A stretch of 64,000 nt of DNA from Fallopia convolvulus (GCA_964016875.1 OZ024721.1:38516323-38580322); one strand, 5' to 3'; shown: positions 42,331 to 53,952, counted from the first letter of the stretch. Made by a program: numbers and translations. Notes: generated by a model from the letters alone, not told the origin.

Positions 42331-43586
42331 TGATGTCCATGTTTTTAGCTTAGTTTAGAGTGTTTTTTTTTGTTGTTTAGTCTTGTTTAGTTGTGTTTTT
42401 GTGTTAGTTTTGTGTCTTTTAGTCTAGTTTGCATATTTGGTGAAAAATATGGAAACTACTCTAGTTTGGTGTTTTTATGTAGGTTTTGGAGCAAAGTTGG
42501 AAGCATTCTGTAGACATTAAGACAGAGGAGAGTGAGTGGAGCATGGCTAGGAAGGAAGAAATGAAGATACTTGAAGAAATCCCGGGAAATCCGAAAGGAG
42601 GAGTGAATAATCCAAAGGAAACAAGACCAGTCGAGACTCATTACCGACCCATGAGGGGTCGGTACTGAGATGTGCAGGAAGACAGAAGTTCAACAAAAAT
42701 TGAAGAGTCTACCGACCCTGACGGGGGTCGATACCAAGGTCCCCGTGTCGGTAGACGTAGCCGACATCGAGCCTTTTAATGATTTTTATTCCAAGATCTT
42801 TTGTTTTTAGTTGTTTTATCTATAAGGAAACTATTAGATAGATCCTCTAGTATAAGTACTCTTGTTTTAAGATAGAGAAGAGGGATTGGACACACGACTC
42901 TTTCTCTCTCTCAGGTTTAGTTTGTACGTCGATTTGAAGAAGTTTATTGCTTAGAGCTCAAGGAAGAAGTTTGTTGGAGTTTTTCTCTTGTGTTCTAAGG
43001 TGTGTTCTGAGACAAAGTTTGTTCTTAATTCAAGTAAGATTCAGTTTTTAATACAGGTTATGTTTTCATTCAATTGCATTGTTTGTTTCTTCTCAAGTAT
43101 GAGCGAGTAGTCTTTTATTCTAGGATATGGGTTGGAAACCCAACATGATCTTGCATGAATGATGATATGATTGAATGAATTGAAGGCCTTTTATCTGTTT
43201 TTCTACTTATTTGTGGTAATGTTGTGGTGAAAGTCAAAGTAATTCGCGTTTGTAACTCAATCGAAAGAGAAAGTTATAAACTTGAATTGTGATAAAGTTT
43301 GATAACGAAAGTTACAAACTTTGGATCAAAATAAGTAGATAAAAGTGAATCGATTTATGAAAATTGATTGGTTTACTTGTTTATGCAATGAAAGTTGATA
43401 ACTTTATGTTCAAGGCATGATTTTTATGATCCATATTATCTCGATTACATGATTGTGTTGTGGTGAACCCTTATCCTAGACTTTTCTTTCACTTGTTAGT
43501 CAAAAACTTTAACTCAATTTCACCTCGTTATCGAGTCATCAAGGATCGGTACCGAGCCCGCTATTTTCTGTTGAATTTGTGCTTTG
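42331..43586 (+). repeat. 3' LTR of Athila B, truncated
   Basis: Starts TGATGTCCATG and follows the 5' LTR closely to GAATTTGTGCTTTG (43586), equivalent to about 32284. The last 230 bp or so, including the LTR end, are missing. The break is followed by GATTGTGTTGTGGT, a phrase that also occurs within the LTR at 43448, so a short rearrangement is likely. Confidence 0.75.
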
Positions 43587-43599
43587 ATTGTGTTGTGGT

Positions 43600-44440
43600 A
43601 AAGACTCCCCTCTCTACTGACCCCCTCTCGGTTACGAGGTCCCTACCAACTCTTTAGGGTCGGTACTGACCCCTCTCCCGCCCCGATTGACCCTCTTGTC
43701 GAGTCGGTAGAGCCACGATGTGGTCCCGCTTTGGCTCCGAGTCCGGTAAAGACTCTTCCTTTCCGTTCTAAAAAGTCCAAGGACTCCATAGAAGGAAAGT
43801 TTAGGCATTTTGTGAAGGTTCTCCGGGGCTTAAATATTACTATTCTTTTCGCTGAGGCCTAACCGAAATGCCTACTTACACTAAATTCTTGAAAGAGATC
43901 TTATCCAGGAAGAGATCGATGTCAGAGTTGACTAATGAGGTCCGTTCTTTGGAGATCCCCAAAAAGCTAGGCGACCCAGGTAAACTTGCTATTATAATTG
44001 GTATTGGAGCTTATCGTTTCAAAACTTTGTGTGATCTAGGTGTCAGTGCAAGTCTTCTACCGCTTTCCATTTGGTCCAAGACCAATATGGGACCGTTGAA
44101 ACCTATGAATATGAAGCTTTACATGGCGGATGGATCGTGGGTGAAGGAAACTAGAGTCGTTGATGATGTTCCTGTCCAAGTGGGCAAATTCTTTGTCCCC
44201 GACGACTTCATTTTTATGGAGATGCCAGAAGACCCCATGGTGCCTATCATTCTTGGGAGACCATCCTAGCTATAGTTGGGGCAAGAGTTGATGTTAGGAA
44301 GCGACTCCTAACTTTAGATATTGGGGAGGAGGTGGTCGAGTTCCATTTCAATTCCATTGTGAATGAGACCGCTGGTGCAACGATCAAGATGCTCCATACT
44401 CACACGAGCCCGACAATGCTGAGCCGGTTAATGATTCCCA
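43600..44440 (+). pseudogene. pol: Athila A protease fragment
   Basis: Resumes A after B. The frame 43868-44269 (MPTYTKFLKEILSRKRSMSE) carries IGIGAYRFKTLCDLGVSASL, MKLYMADGS and VPIILGRPS, parallel to B's protease. A frameshift follows, and then LTLDIGEEVVEF-like sequence. The Gly-Ala-Ser of the active-site neighbourhood has become GVS here. Only this domain of pol is substantially kept. Confidence 0.75.
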
Positions 44441-44456
44441 TCTAGAAGAGCGCCTC

Positions 44457-44975
44457 ATGCTGAAAGAGGTTGATGAGTGTAGTACTGAAGGGCTTACCGA
44501 CCCTTCTCTGAGAGTTGACAAGAACAAATTCAAGAAAGACACACCTACCAAGGGGCCTATTGTCCCTGAGGAAGTCGGTACCGACCCTTCTCTGAGGGTA
44601 TATCACAATACTAGAAGCATATTCAGGCACGTTATCGAGGTTCATCCTGACCCAGTGGGGTCGGTAAGGACCCACACCACTTCGGTAACGACCCCCTCTT
44701 TAAGAGGCCTCGGTAAGTTTGCTTACTCTGATTTGATAAATTCTAGTAATGACCCCTTCTTTCATCCTTTTCTACATCCCATCCGACTATACATGCTATG
44801 AAAGGGTCGAAGCCCCCTCGGTTGGCTGATTTTACTAACCCTATTGTAGGAGTTCCATGCGTACTTATGGATGATAGAGGACCACATTTTATGGAGAGAA
44901 GCTTTGAAGCTTTTTCGGCTAAGTATGGGGTTTCTCATAATCCCGACAAGGCTAGAGGAAAGCCGCCCTAGTAAA
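44457..44975 (+). pseudogene. pol: Athila A linker and integrase scraps
   Basis: A linker frame (44457-44801) contains palindromic words read as GLTDPSLRV and EEVGTDPSLRV. It is followed by LADFTNPIVG (start of integrase) joined directly to VPCVLMDDRGPHFMERSFEA (around the second catalytic Asp, here in the altered context MDDRG) and then to the end of pol. RT, RNase H and most of integrase are deleted. Confidence 0.7.
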
Positions 44976-46878
44976 ACCAAGGTGAGTACATGTCTAGCTA
45001 GAGACGTGAAACGTAGCGCTTACGGGAGGCAATCCGCTTTTAATTTTTGTTTGTTAGATCTTTTTGCTAGCTTTCTTTTGACTTGTTTTTTAGGTTAGTT
45101 AATGTAGTCGGAATAGATGCTTTTATGAGTGAATCAGGTACAAAAGTTGAGGAAGATGTGCTAAAAAGGAGAAGAAACCGATTAAGGACACTTGGTACCG
45201 GATGCAACAACAACGAAAGATCGGTGTACAAGCAATCAGGTTCGGTAACAACCCCCACAGGGTCGTTATCGACCCCTACAGGAATTACGAAAAATTCAGC
45301 GCACTCAGTTATCACTTATCTACTTCGACAGCTTCAAGTTTTGTTTTGTGAGTTCCCTTTTTTTCCCTTTCTATCATTATGTCATTTACAGTGAGGACAC
45401 TGTTCTGGTTAAGTATGGGGTGGGGGGGAAATGGAACTCAGTTTTTGTGTCTTTGTGTTTTTGTTTCAGTTTTTGTGTCCTTCTTTGAGTTTGTTTGTGC
45501 TTTTGGATGGACTGTGCTTCACTTAGATGTCCTATTATTATGCTTTGACTTGCTTGATCATGTAATTCCTTTAGCATGTTCTAGATAGCTTTGCCTAAGT
45601 CTACTTTAAATTTCTTTTTAATTGTAGAATTTAGCATGTGATGAAATTGAGCACATATGATCTTAGGTAGAAGTGACTTAAATCCAACAAAAATTGCTAC
45701 CTAGTGAGTTGTTTTTGGCCTTATAGGGAGAACATCAAAAATCCCTCTTCTTTTCTTGTGTGATTTACTCTCCTTATGCATATTATCTCTTGATATTGAT
45801 ATGGTTATCCATTTCTTGAAACCTTTATGAGATATTAGTTCATTGCATGAGATATCATATGATGGAGAACTTATTTCTTTTAACCCACTTTTTATCTCTC
45901 TTTTTACCTACCTTATCATTATCCTCTTTATGAAGCCAAATTGAGCCTTTAAGCCTTTTATTCATAGCTCCACAAAATTATTCCCTAGTCGATATTAGCT
46001 TGACCCTATCCGGGGATTAGGACTTAGTGTTGGTTGTTATGATTATTGTTAAGTGAGATGATTTTTGGTTCAAGTGTGGGGAACTTTGGGTGGAGTAATT
46101 GATGATCTTGCAGTTTATCATGTAAAAGGATTTTTGGTTCTCTGTATGCACCCAATGATGTAAAAATCAAAGAAAGAAAGAATAAAATCGGAAAAAATCA
46201 GAAAACGTCAGAAAAGCAATTGAAAAAAAAAGAGTAGTAGTGAATAAAGTGTGCGATGAGCCAAAATTTCCTTGTTATTTTTATTAAGGGAGATTAGTTG
46301 GGATATTATGGGGTTGAAAGGAATCAAAGTGTTCTTAATGATTAGTGAGTTTGGTTGTTGATGAAAAAGTTTGGGTGAAGTTGTGTTGTGAGTTTAGGAG
46401 TCTTGATTCCCGGATTTTTAGCACCACATCGCCTAAATATTTCCATTCCTTATTGTTTATACCAATCCCCATTACAACCCGACCGAATGGAGTATTCTTT
46501 GAACTCTTCCATTGAGCCTCAGTTCTCTTGATGATTTTCATATGTTTTGGACATCTCTGGTGAAGAGTTTGGTGATATAAGTAACAATGTCTATGTAGTT
46601 TTTGCATATAGGATTGAGTTGAGAATTGTTATTTTAAAGCCTAAACACATTGAGAGTTGAGAGAAACACATATACCCTTGTGAGGTTGGATTTTGGGTTG
46701 CTTTTGCTTGAGATTGATCATATATGTGTGATGACGTTAGATTCACTTGTCTATTTCTTCTACTTGTGCTTATGATGTTGCTTTTTTGACAATGGTTAAT
46801 GCTTGAAGGATATGTTGTTGGTATTGATTGATGTTTTGTTATTGCTTCAGGACAAACAAGTCTAAGTATGGGGTATTT
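44976..46878 (+). other. Athila A 3' non-coding region
   Basis: Contains the post-integrase GGGAGGCAATCC block (45024), palindromic words at 45196-45275, GTGAGGACACTG and AAGTATGGGGTGGGGGG (45391-45427), and CAGGACAAACAAGTCTAAGT before the LTR. The env-position ORF of B is absent. No gene found. Confidence 0.6.
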
Positions 46879-48783
46879 TGACGTTCGCCTTTCTAGTCGT
46901 GTTTTGGGGTGTTTTTATGTGTTTGAGTCTTTTTCTTAAGTTTTGTGTTTTTGTTTTGAGTCGTTTGTGTAGGTTTTCGTATTTACTTAAGATATGGAGT
47001 CTACATAAGCTTTGGTGGTGTTTTTGTAGGTTTTAGAAGCTGTTTGGAGCATTTTTTAGGAGAGGAGCAAAGCCGAGGAAAAGCACTTAAGGAATGAAGA
47101 CGAAATGATGCAAGGAATAAAGGAAAAGAGCCAAGATCAAGTCAACTATGAAGTTCAGAGTCCCTTTACCGAGCCTAAGGAAGAAGAATCGAGGCAAAAA
47201 CAAAGGCTAACGACCCCCCTACCGAGGTAGTGCTCTCAGTTACGAGCCTATTATCGAGGCAACAGGGTCGGTACCGATGGGCACTGGGTCGGTTCCGAGG
47301 CAGTCAGAGACGAGAAAGCCGAAGGAAATTCAAGTTTTTAATATAAATACTCTTGTCTTAGCTTTGTTTTAAAAATGGCGTTTTTAGCATTCAAGTTTAG
47401 AGAGAAGAAAAGAGAAGAGTTTGAAATTGAAGAACGGTTGCTTTGGATTTAATTGTAAGTTTATTTTTAATTCAATTAGTCATTTTTCAATCATAATGAA
47501 GTGTGAGTAGTTCTCTTCTTTCTAAGGTTGGGGTTAACCCAACAATGGTTGTGTTTGCTTGCCTTTGATCATGATTTAATTGTTTTTATCCATACATCTA
47601 TTCTTTTGTTCCTAAATCCTTGAAACGAAAGTGGAAAAGGAATTTCTCATTCATGGTTGAAACGAAAGCGAAAAATTATAGATCGGAATAGTCAATTAGG
47701 GTTTTGAAGCGAAAGTTGATCAATCCTAGTTGAAGCAAAGAGATAGATAGACAAGTTTATTGATTTAATGAAAGTTGATTGATTTACTTGCATAGTTGAC
47801 GAAAGTTGACGACTTTATGTGATAAAAACATAATCTTTGTGTGTCATTGGCATACATAATTGTTATTGTGGTGATACCTAGACCTTAGAATTTTCTCTCT
47901 TATTGATAAAAATCAAATCTTTTGCTATTCCTTGTGCCCTAAGTAAACGAAACTTGATATTATTCCCATGGATGAACCTAACTTTGTTATACTCAGCGGG
48001 GTCTTGATTTATAAATTTACTAGTGTAAGGGCCTGTACCTTGTACGGATTTTATTAAATATAAATAAAATAAATAAATGGTTAAAAAGTATAAATTTTTG
48101 TATTATGGATTTTTTCTTACAAAAATACAAAGTCAAAACTAAATTATATCTTTTTTTATCAAAATTCTATTTTAATAAAATATTTTCCATAAATAGATAA
48201 AAGGTAAAAATAATGTAAATATTTAATTTTCTATGACACACTATATCCAATTTTTCTATTTTAACTAACTATTTTTATATTAAGTGATTTGAATATTTTT
48301 CAATCTTGTAGGGGACATGTTATCTTCTTACTAATATTTTTTGGGATTTTAATATGGTAGAAAAAATAGATTAGATTTTAATTTGGGATTTTAATTTGCT
48401 ATCGCTTTAGTGTATAGTAATAGATTAGATTTTTTAATTATTTCATAGTTATTTTGAAAAAAAAAACATTTCATATATTTTTTATAATCTTGTGGAAATT
48501 ACATATTGTAGAATTGGATATTTTTTATTTAATGGTTATTTTGCCAAATCCAAATCTTATAAAATATTTCACATGGATATAAATAATAATTTTATTATAT
48601 GTGGGATCTACAATTATTTTTAACCAATAAAAATACCCAATTAAATTTCAACCAATCAAATTTGTTTTAAAAAAGGGGTGGTGTGGTCCAATCTAAAATT
48701 GACATGTGCGATTTAATAATTTTTTTAACCTCCGCTTTAGTATATAGTTATGATGATTTGTTTATCAAGAAACCCATACAACA
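46879..48783 (+). repeat. 3' LTR of Athila A, with nested Helitron
   Basis: Starts TGACGTTCGCC and ends CCATACAACA followed by target duplication ATATT. It lacks about 160 bp present in the 5' LTR (between GGAAATTCAAG and TTTAATATAAATAC, near 47335) and contains the 737-bp Helitron at 48020-48756. Confidence 0.85.
48020..48756 (-). mobile_element. Complete 737-bp non-autonomous Helitron (copy 4)
   Basis: On the minus strand it begins TCATCATAACTATATACTAA and ends with a GTAC-stem hairpin then CTAG, inserted exactly between A and T. The empty site survives in the 5' LTR of the same element A (29222-29240, AAATTTA followed by TTTGTTT), so both boundaries are known to the base and no target duplication was made, as expected for Helitrons. 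It has no coding capacity and depends on a RepHel protein elsewhere. Confidence 0.85.
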
Positions 48784-48932
48784 ATATTTTCCATAAATAA
48801 ATAAGAGGAAAAATAATGTAAATATTTATTTTATTATCATTGACTATATGTCTTTAGAACTTAAAAGGCAAAAAAAATTACCCTAATTAGGCGCTTGTAA
48901 TCTGAACACGATTTTTTAGCTTTTTGTTTAAG

Positions 48933-48939
48933 TATAAAA
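48933..48939 (+). promoter_or_regulatory. TATA box upstream of bHLH remnant
   Basis: TATAAAA in AAGTATAAAACCCC, followed by a pyrimidine-rich leader (CCTCACCTCCCTAACCTC), the usual plant core-promoter layout, about 200 nt before the bHLH-like coding remnant. Confidence 0.45.
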
Positions 48940-49149
48940 CCCCCTTTTATTTTTTTTCCCTCACCTCCCTAACCTCTTTCTGATCCTCTAATCTTTTCCG
49001 ATTCTTTTCTCTCGAGTCCGTAATTTCATCCTGATTCTCTCGGGTTCCTTCCTTCCTAAGTTTGTTTATCAATTGAATGAATTTGATTTCGATTAATTGC
49101 GCTTCAGCATTCGATCTCTAGATTTTTTTTCCAATATCGAAACCCTATC

Positions 49150-49449
49150 ATCGCCGAAATCAACCACCACAACCAGTTCTCATGGAAAACCGAAAAGGCG
49201 GAACAAATCTACTCGTCAAAGCTTTTGGAATCGCTCAAAAAGCTCCAGCTCAGCTCTTCCTCCTCTTCATCGGCTCCGCAGCCAAGCCGTTCGGGAAGCC
49301 GACGACCGAGCTCTAGCTGTGGTGGTGAGGGGGAGAACAAGATGGAGCCGCGCTATCCTCGACAGCTGACTCAAGCTCAAGTTCATGAAGAGAAAGCGGT
49401 CGAGAGGAACAACAACTTTGTCCGGCGTCGGCCGTGGAGGAGGTCGTTC
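49150..49449 (+). pseudogene. IBH1/bHLH147-type bHLH gene, left part
   Basis: One frame reads SWKTEKAEQIYSSKLLESLK and a Ser-rich run. After a frame change near 49270 the next reads QAVREADDRALAVVVRGRTR then WSRAILDS. These match the N-terminal W-K-(S/T)-E...YSSKLL and the atypical basic region (AVREAADRALA...GRTRWSRAIL) of plant non-DNA-binding bHLH proteins of the IBH1/bHLH147-150 group, which restrain growth-promoting bHLH factors in brassinosteroid signalling. A TGA follows DS, and LKLKFMKRKRSRG continues in frame. The gene is frameshifted and has a stop, and copia C is inserted after GRGGGR. The start codon is not identifiable. Confidence 0.6.
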
Positions 49450-50084
49450 TGTTGGGTTCTAGGGATGTAAACGCAGCGGAAAAGATAAAAACTTTCATCC
49501 CAAACTTCCAAGGATCAGTATGACAACGTAGGACAAATAATTGGATTAGATGATTACCTCAAATGCAAATCCAAATAGCAAGTTCAAACCTTTCTTTTGA
49601 TCACCAAAGAGCCCCAGGTGTTGCTCCTCTAGCGGTATCCACACACACAAACGGGATCCTTTTCTATACGGAATTTGCTTGCTAGAACACTAATCGATAT
49701 ATTTTTAACGAGAATTAAGAATGAATGCCTCGGAGAATTTTTCATGCATCCTCGGCTGATATATGCACACGCCTATATACTACGGCAATGCTAATCTTTT
49801 CAATCCATTGAATCTAACAACCTTAACAAATATATTATTATTTTAATAATTTGTTAAGATTTCAACTTATCCACTTGCCATAGAGATAAACTCTATCTAT
49901 TATCTCTTTATTTAATTTTCTAAAATCATAATTAATTAATTACCTTATAATCAATTATGATTATCTAAGAAAAATAAATATATGTTCTCCATAATATTTT
50001 ATAGGTCTAATTATAACTAAGACCCATTAAACCCGGTTCGATAAATCTAGACTCGTTGGCTTAGTTATTGTGCATATACTATCA
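49450..50084 (-). repeat. 3' LTR of copia C
   Basis: 635 bp, TGTTGGGTTC...TATACTATCA on the plus strand, followed by ATCTCCCACTT (reverse of the polypurine tract AAGTGGGAGAT). Its last 113 bp match 62830-62942. Confidence 0.8.
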
Positions 50085-51240
50085 ATCTCCCACTTACACT
50101 AGTACCAAACTCAAGTCATTATCTTATTAACCTTAGGATCAAAGTCAACTCTCATATTCAAGATTCCTTTCGAAATAGTTTACTTGATTCTGAAACTATG
50201 TCGATTCATTTCTAGTAACTTTAGAAATTTCCAATCAACAATTATTAATTTCCCATCTATTGTGCTTATGCGTGCGACCCTCTAGGTTTCTATCTTGAAG
50301 GTAGTGTTATCCAACACAAGTCAAGGTAACCATCTAGCAACAGTTGTTGACTATCCAACAAAACAGAAATGGTTGGTGAACCATATACCACAATGAATAG
50401 ATTATTGTGCAGTTTGATCTCTTCATCACCAATATCAAGATTAAGTTAGTGCACTATGCGTCACCACTAAGCTCAATCATTTACTCGGTTTTGCAAAGAT
50501 AACTTAGACTCAAAATTCTCTACCATGGCCATGGATTTTAGAGTTACTTATATCTCAACCAAGTGGCCAGTGATATTTACTCTCTAATCCAAGAGAGGGA
50601 TGAATCCTTTCTTGACTTAATCACTATCCTCTCTACACTTTGCCTCAAACCTAATAACTGTATTAGTTACAACTCAAAAAAGCTACGTTTAACGGCATCA
50701 AAGTTAAGATTCCATGCATAGGACTATGTGACAGTCTCAATTCTTGAGATCACTAACACTCATTCATTTAGAGGAGGAACCAATGACGCTTTAATATATA
50801 TGTGGTATCCTCTAATTCGGGCCGGTCCAGTAGCTCTACTTATCCTTGAGCACCCATGCAAATGAATTGGAAGAACTATCCCTCGGTTCAGCAAGATGAA
50901 CCTACAGTCTATTCACATGTTGGTTTGTAGTTTCAATATCCCTTCTCGATACCAATCCGACCAAGGACGTTTTAAGAATATAACCTTGTTTGTAAAATTC
51001 TCACTAACGATAAATAACTATATCATCAATTCACACAAGACATCATATTCTAAGGATTTTATCAATATTAAATGTTAGCAGAAAAACAAAATAAACATGA
51101 TAAATACTACCTTTTAAATAAAATGTATCAATGTCATATAAGTAAAACTAGTTCGAAAAACTTGCATACTATAATAGTATCTTGCATACATCAATGCCAA
51201 ACTCTAAGTCCTAGACCCCTCACATGAGCATCATGTTTCT
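50085..51240 (-). other. Copia C 3' non-coding region
   Basis: About 1.15 kb of non-coding DNA between the polypurine tract and the end of the RNase H domain. No domain recognised on either strand. Confidence 0.5.
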
Positions 51241-51838
51241 ACTGAGGTAAGGCCTTAGTTAATGGATCAGCAATGTTTTCATCACTTGAAACTTCGGTTA
51301 GTGCAAAATCTCCTCTTTAAATTATTTCTCTGATGATGTGGTACTTCCGAAGTACGTGTCTCGATCGCTGGTGAGATCTTGGTTCCTTAGCCTGTGCAAT
51401 AGCTGCATTATTGTCACAGTACAATCTAACTGGACCTTCAATGCTAGGAACCACTCCAAGCTCTATAATAAAGTTCTTGATCCAAACTGCTTCCTTAGCT
51501 GCTTCCGAAGCTGCTATATACTCGGATTCTGTCATAGAGTCAGCAACTGTATCTTGTTTAGAACTCTTCCAACAAACAGCTCCACCGTTTAGGCAAAATA
51601 CATAACCCATTTGCGACTTTAGATCATCTTGATTTGTTTGAAAACTAGCATCAGTATAACCTCTGACCACCAGCTCCTCTTCTCCCCCATAGACCAAAAC
51701 TTGATCTTTGGTTCTTCTCAAATATTTGAGAGTAGTCTTAACAGCACTCGAGTGACCTTCACCTGGATCAGACTGATATCTACCCGCCATACTTATTGCA
51801 TACGAGACATCAGGCCGTGTACATGTCATAGTGTACAT
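51241..51838 (-). pseudogene. pol: Copia C RNase H
   Basis: MYTMTCTRPDVSYAISMAGR, then RGYTDASFQTNQDDLKSQMG (catalytic D), SMTESEYIAASEAAKEAVW (catalytic E) and RLYCDNNAAIAQAKEPRSHQ. The C-terminal SSDENIADPLTKALPQ-like block is visible after a TAA near 51318. Confidence 0.75.
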
Positions 51839-51859
51839 AATGGACCCAACCGCAGAATC

Positions 51860-53316
51860 TTAAGGTACATTACTCATTATGTCTCTCTCTGGTTGTGTCT
51901 TTGGACACATCTGCTTAGAGAGACGTACACCATGTGACAAGGGCAAAAGTCCTCTCTTGGAATCTTGCATCTTATATCTATTCAAGATCTTGTCAATGTG
52001 CGTGCCTTGACTTAGACCAAGCAGCCTTTTAGACCTATCTCGGTGTATCTTAATTCCTAAGATATAGGTTGCCTCACCTAGGTCCTTCATGGAGAAGCAC
52101 TTGCACAACCATGCCTTGGTAGATTCCAAGAATGGCTTGTCATTCCCGATGAGGAGAATATCATCCACATACAAAACTAGAAACACTAATGTGATCCCAC
52201 TAACCTTTTTATAAATGCAAGGTTCTTCTGAATTTCTAATGAAGCCAAATTCCTTGACTACATCATCAAATCTCATATTCCAACTCCGAGACGCTTGCTT
52301 TAATCCATAAATGGATCTCTTCAACTTACAAACCTTATTTGTACTTGTAGACGTTCAAACCCTGGAGGTTGTTCCATGTTAACTTCCTCTATTAACTTCC
52401 CATTTAGGAAAGCGGTTTTCATGTCCATTTGCCAAATCTCAAAGTCATAGTAAGCTGCTATTGCAAGGAAAATCCTGATAGACTTTTGCATGGCTACCGG
52501 TGAAAAAATTTCATCATAGTCAATTCCATAACGTTGAGTGAAACCTTTTGCAACCAACCTTGCTTTATAGGTACTAATATTACCATCCATGTATGTCTTC
52601 TTTTTAAAGATCCACTTGCACCCAACAAGTTTAACCCCAATTGGTGCATCTACCAACTCGCATACTTCGTTGGTGCACATGGAGTCCATTTCAGAATTCA
52701 TGGCATTTAGCCATTTCTCGGAATCTGGTGAAGCTAAAGCTTCCTTGTAGGTTGAAGGTTCATCATCATTCTCGATGAGCAAAACTTCACCATGCTCAGT
52801 GACGATAAGGCTCATTCTCTCTGGTTCCTTTCGCACTCTTGAGGACCTACGTAACCCTTGCATTTTTACAATCTCAGGTTCTGGCTGGGATGGCCTAACG
52901 AATTGCTCTTGTTCCAACTCATTAGTTGAATCTTGAATTTCCTCAAGTCTTACCTTACTCCCACTACTATCTTTAGAGATGAACTCTCTTTCCAATAAAG
53001 TAGCATACCTAGCAACAATAACCTTGTGCTCATTAGGAATGTAAAAGTAATATCCTTTTGCTTCCTTAGGATATCCAACAAAAATGCATTTAATAGACCT
53101 GGTTGCAAGCTTATCTGAGTATGTGCTCTTCACATAAGCTTCACAACCCCATACTTTGAGATAAGACATATTAGGCTTGTGACCTCGCCAAATATCATAT
53201 GGTGTCTTATCTACTGCCTTGGTTGGAACACGGTTAAGTGTGTGGATTGCTGTTTCCAAAGCGTAACCCCAAAATGCCAATGGAAGACTTGCATGACTCA
53301 TCATTGATCTTACCAT
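51860..53316 (-). pseudogene. pol: Copia C integrase end and reverse transcriptase
   Basis: Begins MVRSMMSHASLPLAFWGYAL (after the integrase Glu block), then VWGCEAYVKSTYSDKLATRS. RT follows with KARLVAKGFTQRYGIDYDEI, WQMDMKTAFLNGKLIEEVNM, and, after a frameshift near 52330, SIYGLKQASRSWN, the active site LYVDDILLIGND and MKDLGEATYILGIKI. All RT motifs are present across two frames. Confidence 0.8.
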
Positions 53317-53952
53317 ATCTAAAAGAGTACGATTTCTCCTTTCTGAAACTCCATTCCATTCCGGTGTTCCATGAGGAGTTAGTTGTGAAACTATTCCACA
53401 CTCCTTAAGGTAATCAATAAACTCTTAGCTTAAATATTCACCACCTCAATCCAATCGAAGAGCCTTTATTTTCTTGCCAAGTTGATTCTCTACCTCGTTT
53501 TTGAACTCTTTGAATTTATCAAAGGTCTCTGACTTGTTCCTTATTAAATAAACATATCCATATCTACTTAAATCATTTGTGAACACCACGAAGTAAGAAT
53601 AGCCACCTCTGGCTTGAGTTGATAAAGGTCCACACACATCATTGTGTATGAGCTCTAACAACTCTCCAACTCTCTTACCTTTCTTGGTAAAAGGTGCCTT
53701 AGCCATTTTTCCTTGTAAACACGCTTCACATCTATCTATGGATTCAAATTCAAAAGAATCCAAACAGCCATCAGAATGAAGTTTAGCGATGTGTTTCTCG
53801 TTTACATGACCAAGTCTACAGTGCCATAAATAGGTAGCATTTGAGTCATCCTTTTTCTGTTTCTTTTCAGTGATGCATGATACTGGCTTTTCTATGTTCA
53901 ACAGATATAAACCATTATATAATATTCCGTTACCATAGAACAAACCATTCAA
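53317..53952 (-). pseudogene. pol: Copia C GAG-pre-integrase and integrase core
   Basis: The zinc-binding segment YLWHCRLGHVNEKHIAKLHS ... CEACLQGKMAKAPF precedes the integrase core (LIHNDVCGPLSTQARGGYSY; IKALRLD then GGEYLS; WNGVSERRNRTLLDM). Stops fall after LRLD (TGA for an expected Trp or Arg) and after YLS (TAA for an expected Gln). Confidence 0.75.

Larger units (their letters stand above)
31033..43586 (+). mobile_element. Athila-type element B nested in A
   Basis: About 12.5 kb: 5' LTR, tRNA-Asp primer site, gag, protease, RT remnant, RNase H, integrase, an Athila-specific env-position ORF, a long 3' non-coding region and a 3' LTR lacking roughly its last 230 bp. A's sequence resumes right after, at the position expected from alignment with B, so B inserted into A's gag-protease spacer. 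The left flank is CTAGG; the right duplication is lost with the truncated LTR end. RT is internally deleted, so B is also defective. Confidence 0.85.
27929..48783 (+). mobile_element. Athila-type Ty3/gypsy element A, non-autonomous, with nested insertions
   Basis: Bounded by LTRs with a perfect 5-bp duplication ATATT (27924-27928 and 48784-48788). After subtracting element B and the Helitron in its 3' LTR, A is about 7.5 kb. It keeps a primer site, a decayed gag, a protease fragment and scraps of integrase, but lacks RT, RNase H and most of integrase and the env-like region. It would need proteins from an autonomous relative such as B's family. LTR and leader features identify the Athila lineage. 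Confidence 0.85.

Noticed and set aside
18942..48783. Endogenous pararetrovirus
   Set aside because: Every RT found is accompanied by an integrase and LTRs; no movement-protein or coat-protein signature of plant pararetroviruses.
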